From assembly GCF_035189165.1 (NCBI RefSeq), contig NZ_CP045246.1, forward strand, positions 2,418,001 to 2,482,000: a DNA stretch of 64,000 nucleotides, read 5' to 3'. The stretch comes from Arthrobacter sp. JZ12 (GTDB lineage Bacteria; Actinomycetota; Actinomycetes; Actinomycetales; Micrococcaceae). Shown one piece after another: positions 46,571-55,710 of this stretch. Both the position numbers and the translations under genes were made by a program. Each line of letters begins with the position of its first letter. The stretch's first letter is position 1. The notes beneath the pieces are model-generated. The model worked only from the letters and a program-made list of their open reading frames with translations, searched no databases and was not told the origin of the DNA.

Positions 46571-46578
46571 GAAAGCTA

Positions 46579-46980
46579 CTAGACGCGGCGGCGCTTCGGG
46601 GGGCGGCAGCCGTTGTGGGCGCTCGGGGTAACGTCCTGGATGGAACCAACCTCGAGGCCTGCTGCCTGCAGGGAGCGGATGGCGGTTTCGCGTCCGGATC
46701 CCGGACCCTTCACGAAAACGTCGACCTTGCGGACGCCGTGCTCCTGGGCGCGCTTTGCAGCGGCTTCAGCAGCGGTCTGGGCAGCGTAAGGGGTGGACTT
46801 GCGGGAGCCCTTGAAGCCAACCTCTCCGGCGGAAGCCCAGGAGATAACCGCTCCGCTGGGGTCCGTGATGGAGACGATGGTGTTGTTGAACGTGCTCTTG
46901 ATATGCGCCTGTCCGAAGGCGATATTCTTCTTGTCCTTGCGACGCGGCTTGCGGACCGCTCCACGAGTCTTGGGGGGCAT
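46579..46980 (-). CDS. rpsK: 30S ribosomal protein S11
   Basis: A 133-residue S11. [20 protein letters not shown] and [20 protein letters not shown] are the conserved core, and the end [18 protein letters not shown] is the standard S11 tail. It binds the 16S platform with S6/S18. It lies 49 bases after rpsM and just before the rpsK-rpoA hairpin. Confidence 0.97.
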   Translation of the reverse strand: MPPKTRGAVRKPRRKDKKNIAFGQAHIKSTFNNTIVSITDPSGAVISWASAGEVGFKGSRKSTPYAAQTAAEAAAKRAQEHGVRKVDVFVKGPGSGRETAIRSLQAAGLEVGSIQDVTPSAHNGCRPPKRRRV

Positions 46981-47029
46981 TACTTCTCCTACAAAGTTTT
47001 GGGTGAGTGGCTAGTACCGGGGCGCTGAA

Positions 47030-47407
47030 TTAGCGGCCGGCCTTCTTCTTGCCTGCGACGGTCCGCTTGGGTCCCTTGCGGGTACGCGCGTTGGTCTTGG
47101 TGCGCTGTCCACGCACGGGAAGGCCGCGGCGGTGCCGGAGACCCTCGTAGCTGCCGATCTCAACCTTGCGGCGGATGTCTGCAGCTACCTCACGGCGGAG
47201 GTCACCCTCGACCTTGTAGTTGCCTTCGATGTAATCGCGAAGCTGGACGAGCTCAGCGTCAGTCAGATCCTTCACGCGCGTGTTCGGGTCGATGCCCGTC
47301 TCAGCGAGAGTCTGATCTGCACGGGTCTTGCCCACGCCGTAGATGTAGGTAAGCGCAATGATTACCCGCTTTTCGCGGGGAATGTCTACGCCAGCGAGAC
47401 GTGCCAT
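47030..47407 (-). CDS. rpsM: 30S ribosomal protein S13
   Basis: A 125-residue S13. [20 protein letters not shown] and [14 protein letters not shown] open the protein; [20 protein letters not shown] is the conserved basic region, followed by a lysine-rich tail. S13 forms intersubunit bridges and contacts P-site tRNA. It follows rpmJ by about 167 bases. Confidence 0.97.
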   Translation of the reverse strand: MARLAGVDIPREKRVIIALTYIYGVGKTRADQTLAETGIDPNTRVKDLTDAELVQLRDYIEGNYKVEGDLRREVAADIRRKVEIGSYEGLRHRRGLPVRGQRTKTNARTRKGPKRTVAGKKKAGR

Positions 47408-47574
47408 AGTGGCGGTTCTCCTTTTGGATGACCGGAGGTCTGAAACAGTGCGGCCCGGACGTGCCCGGTCCCCGGCCTCCGAACCGGGGGTGTGGGCTGA
47501 CTTTACTTGCGCCTGCCCTGCACTGCTTTTTAGGTTGTGGTGTTACTACGCGTGGGTGACCCTCGAACGAGGAA

Positions 47575-47688
47575 TCAGCCCTGGCGCTGCTTGTGGCGCG
47601 GGTTTTCGCAGATTACGAGTACGTTGCCCTTGCGGCGAACCACCTGGCACTTGTCGCAGATCCGCTTCACGCTCGGCTGTACCTTCAT
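47575..47688 (-). CDS. rpmJ: 50S ribosomal protein L36
   Basis: A 37-residue protein translated directly from the sequence: it begins [20 protein letters not shown] and ends [11 protein letters not shown]. The zinc ligands Cys11, Cys14, Cys27 and His32 are present, so this is the zinc-binding (C+) form. It lies between infA and rpsM on the minus strand, the standard order. It is too short for many gene finders. Confidence 0.95.
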   Translation of the reverse strand: MKVQPSVKRICDKCQVVRRKGNVLVICENPRHKQRQG

Positions 47689-47777
47689 GGCTTTCCTTTG
47701 CGTTCTTGCAGTATTTGCTGTGTTGCCTTCCCACCCTCAGAGGACAGGAAGACCTGGAACTGAAACTTCAGAACCGT

Positions 47778-47999
47778 TTACTTGTAGCGGTAGACAATAC
47801 GACCGCGGGTGAGGTCGTAAGGGCTAAGCTCCACTACCACCCGGTCCTCGGGGAGGATTCGAATGTAGTGCTGACGCATCTTTCCCGAGATGTGGGCGAG
47901 AACAATGTGTCCGTTGGCAAGCTCAACGCGGAACATCGCGTTGGGCAGAGCCTCGTTCACAGTGCCTTCAATCTCAATGACACCGTCTTTCTTGGCCAT
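47778..47999 (-). CDS. infA: Translation initiation factor IF-1
   Basis: A 73-residue S1/OB-fold protein starting [20 protein letters not shown] and ending [16 protein letters not shown]. The length and sequence are typical. The ATG at 47999 is the family start; the open frame extends upstream, but that part is leader. IF-1 occupies the A site during initiation. It heads a segment with rpmJ, rpsM and rpsK. Confidence 0.97.
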   Translation of the reverse strand: MAKKDGVIEIEGTVNEALPNAMFRVELANGHIVLAHISGKMRQHYIRILPEDRVVVELSPYDLTRGRIVYRYK

Positions 48000-48165
48000 A
48001 TCCTCCGCTAACTTTGGTGCCGCTACTTGCGTAGCGAACGGTTTTGGGTTTTGATCGTTTGAACTTGCAGCCGCTTCCCACGCACCAGGCCCAGGAATTC
48101 TGTATGGAATACCTGATCCGCCAGTGGGCGCGAAAGGGCGCAGAAGTAGAGACAACCAGCAATCA

Positions 48166-48194
48166 ACTGTACGCTACGGCGCGCGATAAGTTAA
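48166..48194 (-). promoter_or_regulatory. Promoter of infA-rpmJ-rpsM-rpsK
   Basis: On the minus strand TTAACT (48189-48194) and TACAGT (48166-48171) are 17 bases apart, each matching four of six consensus bases. They lie in the 220-base gap between map and infA and imply a leader of about 160 bases. A small TAGCCG/CGGCTA hairpin (48209-48222) overlaps the map stop just upstream. Confidence 0.5.
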
Positions 48195-48219
48195 ATCGCT
48201 GATCCAGTTAGCCGAACGG

Positions 48220-49047
48220 CTAGTCGAGCGGAGCTACAGTCACGCCGAGCTCAGCGAGCTTGGCGGCACCGCCGTCGGCCGCGCTGAGAACCCAGATGCC
48301 GCCGTCGTGCACTGCCACAGTGTGCTCCCACTGGCAGGCGCGCTTGCCGTCAACGGTGACCACTGTCCAGTCGTCCTCTAGGACAGCAGTCTCAAGGCGA
48401 CCCTGTACGAGCATCGGTTCGATCGCCAGGCAGAGGCCGGGCTTGATCTTCGGACCGCGGTGGCTGGTGCGATAGTTCAGGACGTCGGGCGACTGGTGCA
48501 TCTGTGTGCCGATGCCATGCCCCACATAGTCCTGCAGGATTCCGAGCGCGGGCCCGGGCTGCGCGGAAACGTAGTCATCGATCGCAGCTCCGATGTCACC
48601 GACATAACGGCCCTTGGCCAGTCCAGCTATCCCCCGCCACATGGCTTCCTCGGTCACCGTAGACAGGCGAACGTCCTCAGGACGCGGGGTACCGACAATG
48701 ACGGTGCGGGCAGAGTCCGAATGCCAGCCCCGAACTACGGCACCGCCGTCGATGGAGATGATGTCGCCGTCCTGCAGGACATAGTCGCCCGGGATGCCAT
48801 GGACAACCTCGTGGTTCACCGAGGTGCAGATGCTGTTCGGGAAGCCGTGGTATCCCAGAAAGTTCGACGTGGCGCCGGCGTCCTTGAGAACGCCGGCGAA
48901 CACTGCGTCGAGCTCGCGGGTTGACACGCCTACGCGTGCGGCGGCGACCGTCTGGTCGAGGGCGTCGCAGAGCACCAGGCCCGCTTCCCGCATGATCCGG
49001 ATCTGGTCGCGTGTCTTGTACTCAACCCGCTGCTGGCGAAACATCAT
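48220..49047 (-). CDS. map: Methionine aminopeptidase, type I
   Basis: A 275-residue metalloprotease removing N-terminal Met. Metal ligands are visible in GDIISIDGGAVVRGWHSDSA (two Asp), VGHGIGTQMHQSPDVLNY (His) and CLAIEPMLVQG (Glu), with a last Glu in ACQWEHTVAV. It starts MMFRQQRVEYKTRDQIRIMR; the second Met is an alternative start. It begins 3 bases after the adk stop. The secY-adk-map order is conserved. Confidence 0.96.
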   Translation of the reverse strand: MMFRQQRVEYKTRDQIRIMREAGLVLCDALDQTVAAARVGVSTRELDAVFAGVLKDAGATSNFLGYHGFPNSICTSVNHEVVHGIPGDYVLQDGDIISIDGGAVVRGWHSDSARTVIVGTPRPEDVRLSTVTEEAMWRGIAGLAKGRYVGDIGAAIDDYVSAQPGPALGILQDYVGHGIGTQMHQSPDVLNYRTSHRGPKIKPGLCLAIEPMLVQGRLETAVLEDDWTVVTVDGKRACQWEHTVAVHDGGIWVLSAADGGAAKLAELGVTVAPLD

Positions 49048-49050
49048 CTG

Positions 49051-49623
49051 CTACTGGGTCACCTTCAGCGCGGACATGACGCGGTCAGTGACCTCGTCGA
49101 TGGCGCCGATGCCGTCGACACGGGTGACGATGCCGCGGGCCTCGTACTGCGAAACGACGGCCTCGGTCTGCTCGTGGTACAGATCCAGACGGTGGCGGAT
49201 GACAACCTCGTTGTCGTCCGAACGGCCATCAAGCTGGGCACGCTTCAGGAGTCGCTTCACCAGCTCCTCATCGTCGGCAGTCAGCTGCAGGACGACGTCG
49301 AGCGCCAGCTCGTTCTGCTGGAGGATGTCATCCAGCTCGGCCACTTGGGCTGCAGTGCGCGGGTATCCGTCGAGGAGGAACCCGTCCAGGGTGTCGTCCT
49401 CGTTCAGCCGAGCACGGACCATGTTGTTGGTGACGCTGTCGGGCACGAAGTCCCCGGCGTCCATGTACTTCTTCGCCTCGACACCAAGCGGCGTCTGGTT
49501 CTTGACGTTCTCCCGGAAGATGTCTCCTGTGGAGATGGCGACTACACCCAACCGCTCGGAAATCCGAGCCGCCTGCGTGCCTTTTCCGGACCCGGGCGGT
49601 CCAATGATGAGCATACGTGTCAT
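49051..49623 (-). CDS. adk: Adenylate kinase
   Basis: A 190-residue kinase interconverting AMP, ADP and ATP. The P-loop is MLIIGPPGSGKGTQAARISE; AISTGDIFRENVKNQTPLG and FLLDGYPRTAAQVAELDDIL follow, and the lid residues RLLKRAQLDGRSDDNE show the short-lid form without the zinc-type insert. It overlaps the end of secY by four bases. Confidence 0.97.
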   Translation of the reverse strand: MTRMLIIGPPGSGKGTQAARISERLGVVAISTGDIFRENVKNQTPLGVEAKKYMDAGDFVPDSVTNNMVRARLNEDDTLDGFLLDGYPRTAAQVAELDDILQQNELALDVVLQLTADDEELVKRLLKRAQLDGRSDDNEVVIRHRLDLYHEQTEAVVSQYEARGIVTRVDGIGAIDEVTDRVMSALKVTQ

Positions 49624-50933
49624 CGCAATAACCCTTCGTAGTGGCGCTGCTGCAGCTGCGCGTCAATCTGCTTCACCGTCTCGAGGCCGACGCCCACCAT
49701 GATGAGGATGGAGGTTCCACCGAACGGGAAGTTCTGGTTCGCATTGATGGCTACGAGCGCGATCAACGGAATGAGCGCAACAATGCCGAGGTAAATGGCG
49801 CCCGGCAAGGTGATGCGGGACAGGACGTACTGGAGGTACTCCGCCGTGGGGCGGCCGGCACGGATGCCGGGGATGAAGCCGCCGTACTTCTTCATGTTTT
49901 CCGACACCTCCTCCGGGTTGAAGGTGATCGCCACGTAGAAGTACGTGAAGAACACGATCATCGCGAAGTAAAGCGCCATGTAGAGCGGGTGGTCACCTGT
50001 GGTGAGGTAGGTGGTGATCCAGTTGACCCATTCAGGCGGCGGAGTCTGGCCGTCCGTCGGAGTGTTGAACTGGGCAATCAACGACGGCAGGTAGAGCATC
50101 GACGAAGCGAAGATAACCGGGATAACACCGGCCATGTTCACCTTGATCGGGATGTAGGTGCTGCTGCCGCCGAGCGTGCGGCGCCCAACCATGCGCTTGG
50201 CGTACTGGACCGGAATACGGCGCTGCGACTGCTCCACGAAGATCACGAGCATGACCACGAAGACACCGATCACCAGAACTCCCAGGAAGACGTTCCAGCC
50301 CTGGGTACGAAGGATCTCACCGAGCGACGTCGGGAAACCTGCGGCGATAGCGGTGAAGATGAGCAGGGACATGCCGTTGCCGACGCCCTTCTCAGTGATC
50401 AGCTCACCCATCCACATGATCAGGCCGGTGCCGGCAGTCAGGGTGATGATGAGGAGGATGATCGTGATCAGGCTGTCATCGGGAATGATCGGCACCGGAC
50501 AGTTGCCGAGCAAGGCACCCGAACGCGCAAGCGACACCAGCGTCGTTGCGTTCAGGAGCCCAAGGGCGATGGTGAGGTACCGCGTGTACTGCGTCAGCTT
50601 GGCCTGCCCCTGGGCGCCTTCTTGGTGAAGTTCCTGGAAACGCGGGATCACAACGCGCAGCAGCTGGGTGATGATGCTGGCGGTGATGTAAGGCATGATG
50701 CCGAGAGCGAAGACCGAAACCTGCAGCAGTGCGCCACCGCTGAACAGGTTCACGAACTGGTAGAGGCCGCCCTCTGTATTGCCGAGCTGCAAACACTGCT
50801 GCACATTGCCGTAATCGACACCCGGCGCCGGGATAAACGCACCCAAACGGAAGATGGTGATGATTCCCAGCGTGAACAACAGCTTGCGCCGCAAGTCTGG
50901 CGTCCGGAAAGCCCGGCCAATAGCGCTTAGCAA
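49620..50933 (-). CDS. secY: Protein translocase subunit SecY
   Basis: A 437-residue, ten-helix channel. It starts at TTG 50933 (LSAIGRAFRTPDLRRKLL), giving the actinobacterial SecY N-terminus; an AGGAGG lies 4 bases before it. Later motifs include ITASIITQLLRVVIPRFQEL and the plug and cytoplasmic loops such as SQRRIPVQYAKRMVGRR. The longer frame upstream would add 15 residues through the ribosome-binding site and is rejected. It is the first gene of secY-adk-map and is separated from rplO by a terminator. Confidence 0.96.
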   Translation of the reverse strand: MLSAIGRAFRTPDLRRKLLFTLGIITIFRLGAFIPAPGVDYGNVQQCLQLGNTEGGLYQFVNLFSGGALLQVSVFALGIMPYITASIITQLLRVVIPRFQELHQEGAQGQAKLTQYTRYLTIALGLLNATTLVSLARSGALLGNCPVPIIPDDSLITIILLIITLTAGTGLIMWMGELITEKGVGNGMSLLIFTAIAAGFPTSLGEILRTQGWNVFLGVLVIGVFVVMLVIFVEQSQRRIPVQYAKRMVGRRTLGGSSTYIPIKVNMAGVIPVIFASSMLYLPSLIAQFNTPTDGQTPPPEWVNWITTYLTTGDHPLYMALYFAMIVFFTYFYVAITFNPEEVSENMKKYGGFIPGIRAGRPTAEYLQYVLSRITLPGAIYLGIVALIPLIALVAINANQNFPFGGTSILIMVGVGLETVKQIDAQLQQRHYEGLLR

Positions 50934-50937
50934 GCGT

Positions 50938-50943
50938 CCTCCT
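50938..50943 (-). promoter_or_regulatory. Ribosome-binding site fixing the TTG start of secY
   Basis: AGGAGG on the minus strand, with 4 bases to TTG. No ATG or GTG is at the right distance. The 269-base gap upstream also holds a GCCCCT/AGGGGC palindrome (50958-50971) and a possible -10 TAGACT, but no convincing -35. Confidence 0.7.
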
Positions 50944-51052
50944 GAATAAGATTCAAAGCCCCTCCAGGGGCAATACACACCAACCGAGTCTAACGGCTGG
51001 GACCGGGCATGCGGGAACCCGAATGTGCGACTGAGACTGTTAAACGAAACAA

Positions 51053-51089
51053 ACTCTTGGCGGGCCGGAGGTCCCGGCCCACCAAGAGT
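51053..51089 (-). terminator. Intrinsic terminator after rplO
   Basis: Sixteen-base arms 51053-51068 and 51074-51089 with a 5-base loop. One plus-strand mismatch becomes a U-G wobble in minus-strand RNA. The stem is followed on that strand by GTTTGTTTCGTTT, a good T-rich tail. It separates the spc-type segment from secY-adk-map. Confidence 0.85.
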
Positions 51090-51202
51090 CTAATTGCTTC
51101 AAAAGCTTGATCACAGTCGGTCTCCCCCGCCGCCGTCGTTCCGGTGTGCCCTTTCAGGCAACCCACCGAGGACGGAGGCGGCGGAGGAGCTCGATCTCTG
51201 AA

Positions 51203-51694
51203 CTAGAGTGCCGAGACCGAGCCGCCGGCGGCGGTGATCTTCTCGGCAGCGCTGGCGGATACAGCGTGGACCTTGACGTCCACCTTCACCGACAGGTCGC
51301 CCGTGCCCAGGACCTTGACGAGCTGGTTCTTGCGAACAGCACCCTTGGCGATCAGGCTGTCAACCGACACCTCGCCGCCCTCGGGGTAGAGCTCGTTGAT
51401 CTTGTCCAGGTTTACAACCTGGTACTCAACGCGGAACGGGTTCTTGAAGCCGCGCAGCTTCGGCAGACGCATGTGCAGCGGCAGCTGGCCACCTGCGAAA
51501 CCTGCCTTGACGGAGTAGCGGGCCTTGGTGCCCTTGGTACCACGACCGGCGGTCTTACCCTTGGAGCCCTCACCACGACCAACGCGGGTCTTGGCGGTCT
51601 TGGCACCCGGGGCGGGACGCAGGTGGTGAACCTTCAGCGCGTGAACGCGAGGCGTGCTCTCGGTGGATTCCTCCACCGTCTTCTTCTCTGCCAT
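51203..51694 (-). CDS. rplO: 50S ribosomal protein L15
   Basis: A 163-residue L15. [20 protein letters not shown] and the Gly/Lys-rich [20 protein letters not shown] are typical, followed by [21 protein letters not shown] short Glu/Thr-rich N-terminal addition is present. Its start overlaps the rpmD stop by one base. It is the last gene before the 51053-51089 terminator. Confidence 0.96.
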   Translation of the reverse strand: MAEKKTVEESTESTPRVHALKVHHLRPAPGAKTAKTRVGRGEGSKGKTAGRGTKGTKARYSVKAGFAGGQLPLHMRLPKLRGFKNPFRVEYQVVNLDKINELYPEGGEVSVDSLIAKGAVRKNQLVKVLGTGDLSVKVDVKVHAVSASAAEKITAAGGSVSAL

Positions 51695-51906
51695 TACTTG
51701 GCCTCCTCAACCTTCACGAGGTGCGGAACCGTGTTGACCATGCCCACGGTCACCTCGTCGGCGGTGCGGACAACGGTGTGCCCGATCCGCTTCAGGCCGA
51801 GTGAACGAAGGGTGTCCCGCTGGTTCTGCTTACCGCCGATAACGGACTTGATCTGAGTGATTTCCAGCTTTGCGGAGCTGGCAACCAGACGCTTCGGAGT
51901 TGCCAT
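51694..51906 (-). CDS. rpmD: 50S ribosomal protein L30
   Basis: A 70-residue protein with [20 protein letters not shown] and [20 protein letters not shown], the complete L30 fold. The C-terminus ends HLVKVEEAK. Start and stop overlap its neighbours rpsE and rplO by one base each, showing tight coupling. Confidence 0.96.
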   Translation of the reverse strand: MATPKRLVASSAKLEITQIKSVIGGKQNQRDTLRSLGLKRIGHTVVRTADEVTVGMVNTVPHLVKVEEAK

Positions 51907-52619
51907 TACGCACCTGCCTTCTGATCCTGCATTGCGCGCAGCATCGACGTGGAGGCAACCTCGTCCAGCGCCAGTCCGCGGCGTGCAGCCACAGCCTGGG
52001 GCTCTTCGAGCCGCTTCAGCGCGTCAACGGTTGCGTGAACAATGTTGATGGCGTTGGAGGATCCCAGCGACTTCGAGAGAACGTCGTGGATACCGACGCA
52101 CTCCAGTACCGCACGCACCGGACCACCGGCGATAACACCGGTACCCGGGGATGCGGGGCGAAGGAGCACGACGCCGGCAGCGGCCTCACCCTGAACCAGG
52201 TGGGGAACGGTGCCGCCGATGCGGGGAACCTTGAAGAAGGACTTCTTGGCTTCCTCGACAGCCTTGGAGATGGCCGAGGGAACTTCCTTGGCCTTGCCGT
52301 AGCCGACACCGACCATGCCGTTGCCGTCACCGACAACAACGAGTGCGGTGAAGCTGAAGCGCCGGCCGCCCTTGACGACCTTTGCCACACGGTTGATCGA
52401 CACGACGCGCTCTACGAACTTGTCCTTGTCGTCGCCGCGTCCGCCGTCACGACCGCCACGGCCGCCGTCGCGTCCGCGGCCTTCGCCGCGTCCGCCACGC
52501 TCACCGCGGCGACCGCCACGGCGATCGTCTGTAGCCGACGTCGTCTCGGTGGACTCTGCCGCGGGAGCTTCAGTTGCAGTATTCAATGAGGCTTCCTTTG
52601 CGTTGTTCTGCTCGGTCAC
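51906..52619 (-). CDS. rpsE: 30S ribosomal protein S5
   Basis: A 237-residue S5. The core begins at [20 protein letters not shown] and includes [20 protein letters not shown] and [16 protein letters not shown]. About 70 N-terminal residues precede it: a Thr/Ala/Glu stretch followed by an Arg/Gly/Asp-rich RGG-like segment ([18 protein letters not shown]). E. coli S5 has 167 residues. S5 helps accuracy and head-body movement. It overlaps rplR by four bases. Confidence 0.96.
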   Translation of the reverse strand: MTEQNNAKEASLNTATEAPAAESTETTSATDDRRGGRRGERGGRGEGRGRDGGRGGRDGGRGDDKDKFVERVVSINRVAKVVKGGRRFSFTALVVVGDGNGMVGVGYGKAKEVPSAISKAVEEAKKSFFKVPRIGGTVPHLVQGEAAAGVVLLRPASPGTGVIAGGPVRAVLECVGIHDVLSKSLGSSNAINIVHATVDALKRLEEPQAVAARRGLALDEVASTSMLRAMQDQKAGA

Positions 52620-52999
52620 AGTGCCAGCCCACCTTCACGTGCGCCGTCTGCGATTGCGGCAATCCGGCCGTGGTACTTGTTGCCACCACGGTCGAACACG
52701 ACTGCCTCGATACCGGCAGCCTTTGCACGCTCAGCAACGAGCTCGCCGACGCGCTTGGCCTTGGCGGTCTTGTCGCCGTCGAACGCACGCAGATCTGCTT
52801 CGAGGGTCGATGCCGATGCAACGGTGACACCCTTGGTGTCGTCGACTACCTGCACGAATACGTGACGTGCCGAACGGTTGACCACCAGGCGCGGACGAAC
52901 AGCCGTACCGGTAATGCGCTTGCGAACCCGAAGGTGGCGGCGTCCGCGCTGGGCGGACTTGCTCTTCGAGGTGCGCTTCTTGTTGATGCTCAGTGCCAT
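52616..52999 (-). CDS. rplR: 50S ribosomal protein L18
   Basis: A 127-residue 5S rRNA-binding protein. [20 protein letters not shown] and [20 protein letters not shown] are the core, and the end [20 protein letters not shown] is standard. It lies 2 bases after rplF and overlaps rpsE. Confidence 0.97.
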   Translation of the reverse strand: MALSINKKRTSKSKSAQRGRRHLRVRKRITGTAVRPRLVVNRSARHVFVQVVDDTKGVTVASASTLEADLRAFDGDKTAKAKRVGELVAERAKAAGIEAVVFDRGGNKYHGRIAAIADGAREGGLAL

Positions 53000-53001
53000 G
53001 G

Positions 53002-53538
53002 TTACTTACCAGCCTTTCCGACCTTGCGGCGGATAACCTCGCCCGCGTAGCGGATGCCCTTGCCCTTGTAGGGGTCCGGACGGCGCAGCTTGCGGATGTT
53101 CGCAGCGACCTCGCCGACCTGCTGCTTGTTGATGCCGGAGACCGAAACCTTGGTGGGGCTGTCAACGGTGAGCGTGATGCCCTCCGGTGCCTTCACAGCC
53201 ACGGGGTGGCTGTAGCCAAGTGCGAACTCCAGGTCAGAACCCTTGGCCTGCACACGGTAACCGGTGCCGACGATCTCAAGGTTCTTCTTGTAGCCCTCGG
53301 TAACACCGATGATCATGTTGGAGATCAGGGTGCGGGTCAGGCCATGCAGCGAGCGGGATTCACGCTCGTCGTTGGGGCGGGTAACGGTAACGGTGTTTTC
53401 CTCGAGGGAAACCTGGATGGGGCTGGCAACAGTGTGGCTCAGCTCGCCCTTGGATCCCTTGACGGAGACGACGTTGCCGTCAACCTTGACTTCCACGCCT
53501 GCAGGCACGGTGATGGGGAGACGTCCAATACGTGACAT
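53002..53538 (-). CDS. rplF: 50S ribosomal protein L6
   Basis: A 178-residue L6 with two repeated domains. It starts [20 protein letters not shown] and has the family-specific [18 protein letters not shown] end. [20 protein letters not shown] lies between the domains. L6 sits near the sarcin-ricin loop. It follows rpsH by 20 bases. Confidence 0.97.
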   Translation of the reverse strand: MSRIGRLPITVPAGVEVKVDGNVVSVKGSKGELSHTVASPIQVSLEENTVTVTRPNDERESRSLHGLTRTLISNMIIGVTEGYKKNLEIVGTGYRVQAKGSDLEFALGYSHPVAVKAPEGITLTVDSPTKVSVSGINKQQVGEVAANIRKLRRPDPYKGKGIRYAGEVIRRKVGKAGK

Positions 53539-53558
53539 TTTTCTCTTTCCCTTTCCCG

Positions 53559-53957
53559 CTACCAGACGTAGGCGAGGACTTCCCCACCTACACCCTTCTT
53601 GGCTGCCTGGCGGTCCGTGAGCAGACCGGAAGACGTGGACAGGATGGCAATGCCCAGCCCGCCCAGAACGTGCGGCAGGTTGGTGGACTTTGCGTATACA
53701 CGCAGGCCCGGCTTGGAGATGCGCCGGATGCCCGCGATGGAGCGCTGACGGTCGGGACCGAACTTGAGGTCGATGGTGAGCTTCTTGCCTACCTCAGCCT
53801 CTTCTTCCTTCCAGCCGGCGATGTAACCTTCGGCCTTCAGGATGTCGGCAACGCGTGCCTTCAGCTTGCTGTACGGCATGGACACGGTGTCGTGGTATGC
53901 CGAGTTGGCGTTGCGCAGACGCGTGAGCATGTCTGCTACAGGATCTGTCATTGTCAT
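53559..53957 (-). CDS. rpsH: 30S ribosomal protein S8
   Basis: A 132-residue S8 starting [40 protein letters not shown] and [20 protein letters not shown] are the conserved C-terminal motifs. S8 binds 16S helix 21 and, in E. coli, represses the spc operon. It follows rplE by 94 bases; the S14 gene often found here is missing. A 14-base palindrome (54004-54017) lies in the gap. Confidence 0.97.
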   Translation of the reverse strand: MTMTDPVADMLTRLRNANSAYHDTVSMPYSKLKARVADILKAEGYIAGWKEEEAEVGKKLTIDLKFGPDRQRSIAGIRRISKPGLRVYAKSTNLPHVLGGLGIAILSTSSGLLTDRQAAKKGVGGEVLAYVW

Positions 53958-54051
53958 TGGGCTCTAGCCCTTCCTCGTAACGGTTTCCGGACTCCGGGGA
54001 TCACCAGCAGCTGCTGGACACGTACCGGAGCGGACCTGGAACGTAGTTGAA

Positions 54052-54627
54052 TTAGTCTTCAGATTTGAACGGGAAGCCAAGCGCCTTGAGCAGTGCGCGG
54101 CCCTCGTCGTCGGTCTTTGCGGTGGTCACAACGGTGATGTCCATACCGCGGACACGGTCAATCTTGTCCTGGTCGATCTCGTGGAACATGGACTGCTCCG
54201 TGAGGCCGAAGGTGTAGTTGCCGTTGCCGTCGAACTGGCGTCCGTTCAGACCGCGGAAGTCGCGGATACGGGGCAGAGCCAGCGTGACCAGGCGGTCGAC
54301 GAATTCCCACATGCGGTCGCCGCGCAGAGTCGCGTGTGCACCGATCGGCATGCCTTCACGGAGCTTGAACTGCGCGATGGACTTACGGGCCTTGGTGACC
54401 TGCGGCTTCTGGCCGGTGATTGCGGTGAGGTCGCGTACAGCGCCGTCGATGAGCTTGGAGTCCTTGGCGGCATCTCCAACACCCATGTTCACAACAACCT
54501 TCACCAGGCGCGGAACCTGGTTGACGTTGCTGTAGTTGAACTGGTCCTGCAGCGCCGACTTGATCTCGGAGGCGTAGCGGGCCTTCAGGCGGGGGGTGAT
54601 CTTGGTTTCTACGGCTTCAGCAGTCAT
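54052..54627 (-). CDS. rplE: 50S ribosomal protein L5
   Basis: A 191-residue L5. [20 protein letters not shown] and [20 protein letters not shown] are typical, with FYG-type [20 protein letters not shown] near the end. L5 binds 5S rRNA and contacts P-site tRNA. It shares a base with the end of rplX. Confidence 0.97.
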   Translation of the reverse strand: MTAEAVETKITPRLKARYASEIKSALQDQFNYSNVNQVPRLVKVVVNMGVGDAAKDSKLIDGAVRDLTAITGQKPQVTKARKSIAQFKLREGMPIGAHATLRGDRMWEFVDRLVTLALPRIRDFRGLNGRQFDGNGNYTFGLTEQSMFHEIDQDKIDRVRGMDITVVTTAKTDDEGRALLKALGFPFKSED

Positions 54628-55004
54628 TACAGATCCTTCCCTGATGCCTTGGCAACGCGGATCCGGACCGTGCGCTCACGGCCGTCCCGCTCCACAGTCT
54701 CGGTGCGGTAGCCGACGCGCGTGGGCTTCTTGGTCTCGGGGTCCACCACTGCGACGTTACTGATGTGGATGGGAGCCTCAACGGTCTCGATGCCACCGGT
54801 CTTGGTGCCGCGCTGCGACTGACCGACCTTGGTGTGCTTCGTGATGCGGTTGATGCCCTCGACCAGCACGCGGTTGCTCTCGGGGAACACCTTCAGAACC
54901 TTGCCCTGCTTGCCGCGGTCTCCGCCGCGGTCCTGGCGGGCGCCGGTGATGACCTGAACCAGGTCACCCTTCTTGATCTTCAGCTTCGAACGGGTCTGAG
55001 CCAT
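54627..55004 (-). CDS. rplX: 50S ribosomal protein L24
   Basis: A 125-residue L24. The KOW motif is in [20 protein letters not shown] with [20 protein letters not shown]. It is an assembly initiator near the exit tunnel. It lies 2 bases after rplN. The C-terminal 20 residues ([15 protein letters not shown]) are a common actinobacterial end. Confidence 0.97.
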   Translation of the reverse strand: MAQTRSKLKIKKGDLVQVITGARQDRGGDRGKQGKVLKVFPESNRVLVEGINRITKHTKVGQSQRGTKTGGIETVEAPIHISNVAVVDPETKKPTRVGYRTETVERDGRERTVRIRVAKASGKDL

Positions 55005-55006
55005 AA

Positions 55007-55375
55007 CTACAGCACCTCCGGGGCCAGCGAGATGATCTTCATGAAGCGCTTGTCGCGGAGTTCGCGACCGACCGGGCCGAAGATACGGGTACCACGAGGA
55101 TCGCCGTCGCCCTTGAGGATGACAGCTGCGTTCTCGTCGAACTTGATGTAGGAACCGTCCGCACGGCGGCGTTCCTTCTTGGTGCGAACGATGACGGCCT
55201 TGACCACATCGCCCTTCTTGACGTTCCCACCGGGGATAGCGTCCTTAACGGTGGCGACAATGACGTCACCGATTCCTGCGTAGCGACGTCCGGATCCGCC
55301 GAGAACACGAATGGTAAGGATTTCCTTAGCACCAGTGTTGTCGGCGACCTTGAGCCGCGACTCCTGCTGAATCAC
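55007..55375 (-). CDS. rplN: 50S ribosomal protein L14
   Basis: A 122-residue L14, full length. It starts [20 protein letters not shown] and contains [20 protein letters not shown] and [20 protein letters not shown]. It contacts 16S rRNA in an intersubunit bridge. It is first after the rpsQ terminator and so probably heads a separate transcript. Confidence 0.97.
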   Translation of the reverse strand: MIQQESRLKVADNTGAKEILTIRVLGGSGRRYAGIGDVIVATVKDAIPGGNVKKGDVVKAVIVRTKKERRRADGSYIKFDENAAVILKGDGDPRGTRIFGPVGRELRDKRFMKIISLAPEVL

Positions 55376-55710
55376 TATTTACTCCTTGCGTCGCGCCGGT
55401 TCTCAGACCGAAATACTGCATACGGAATGAGCCTTGCGGAACGATTGATCGGGGTGTCTCTGGGCCCGCCTGGATTTGGCCAGAACAGACCTAAACGCCC
55501 GTGCCCGAGGCATTTGCTTTCCAGAAGCCCGGCTTACGCCAGGCGCAGGGAAGTACTATGTCTGAGCACGATTGTTTACGAGGGTTTCACGGTGGCGCAC
55601 ATAGCGCACCACACAAACTCAATATCCTAGCACATCTGAAAACGCAAGCAGTCCCCCGCTCCGAAGAGCGAGGGACTGCGCGCTGTAAGCGGTAGAGCTG
55701 TAGCCTTCGC
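55376..55710. other. rpsQ-rplN intergenic region: terminator plus rplN leader (335 bases, no gene)
   Basis: The right third holds the rpsQ terminator (55649-55678). The remaining 270 bases lead into rplN and must contain its promoter; TAGGAT on the minus strand (55624-55629) is a possible -10, but no good -35 is seen. An A/G-rich stretch near 55376 gives the ribosome-binding site. Short open frames here look non-coding. Confidence 0.55.
55649..55678 (-). terminator. Intrinsic terminator after rpsQ with UUCG tetraloop
   Basis: Thirteen-base arms 55649-55661 and 55666-55678 enclose a 4-base loop. In minus-strand RNA the loop reads C-UUCG-G, a stable tetraloop, the only mismatch becomes U-G, and the stem is followed by CTTGCGTTTTC. 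It ends the S10-type segment. Confidence 0.9.

Noticed and set aside
47470-47489. CCCCGG/CCGGGG hairpin between rpmJ and rpsM
   Set aside because: Six base pairs with no tail; likely chance in GC-rich leader sequence.
49641-50930. A 429-codon open frame opposite secY
   Set aside because: Antisense to a certain SecY gene; the product is extremely charged (Asp/Arg/Glu/His), as expected from reverse-complemented membrane-protein codons.
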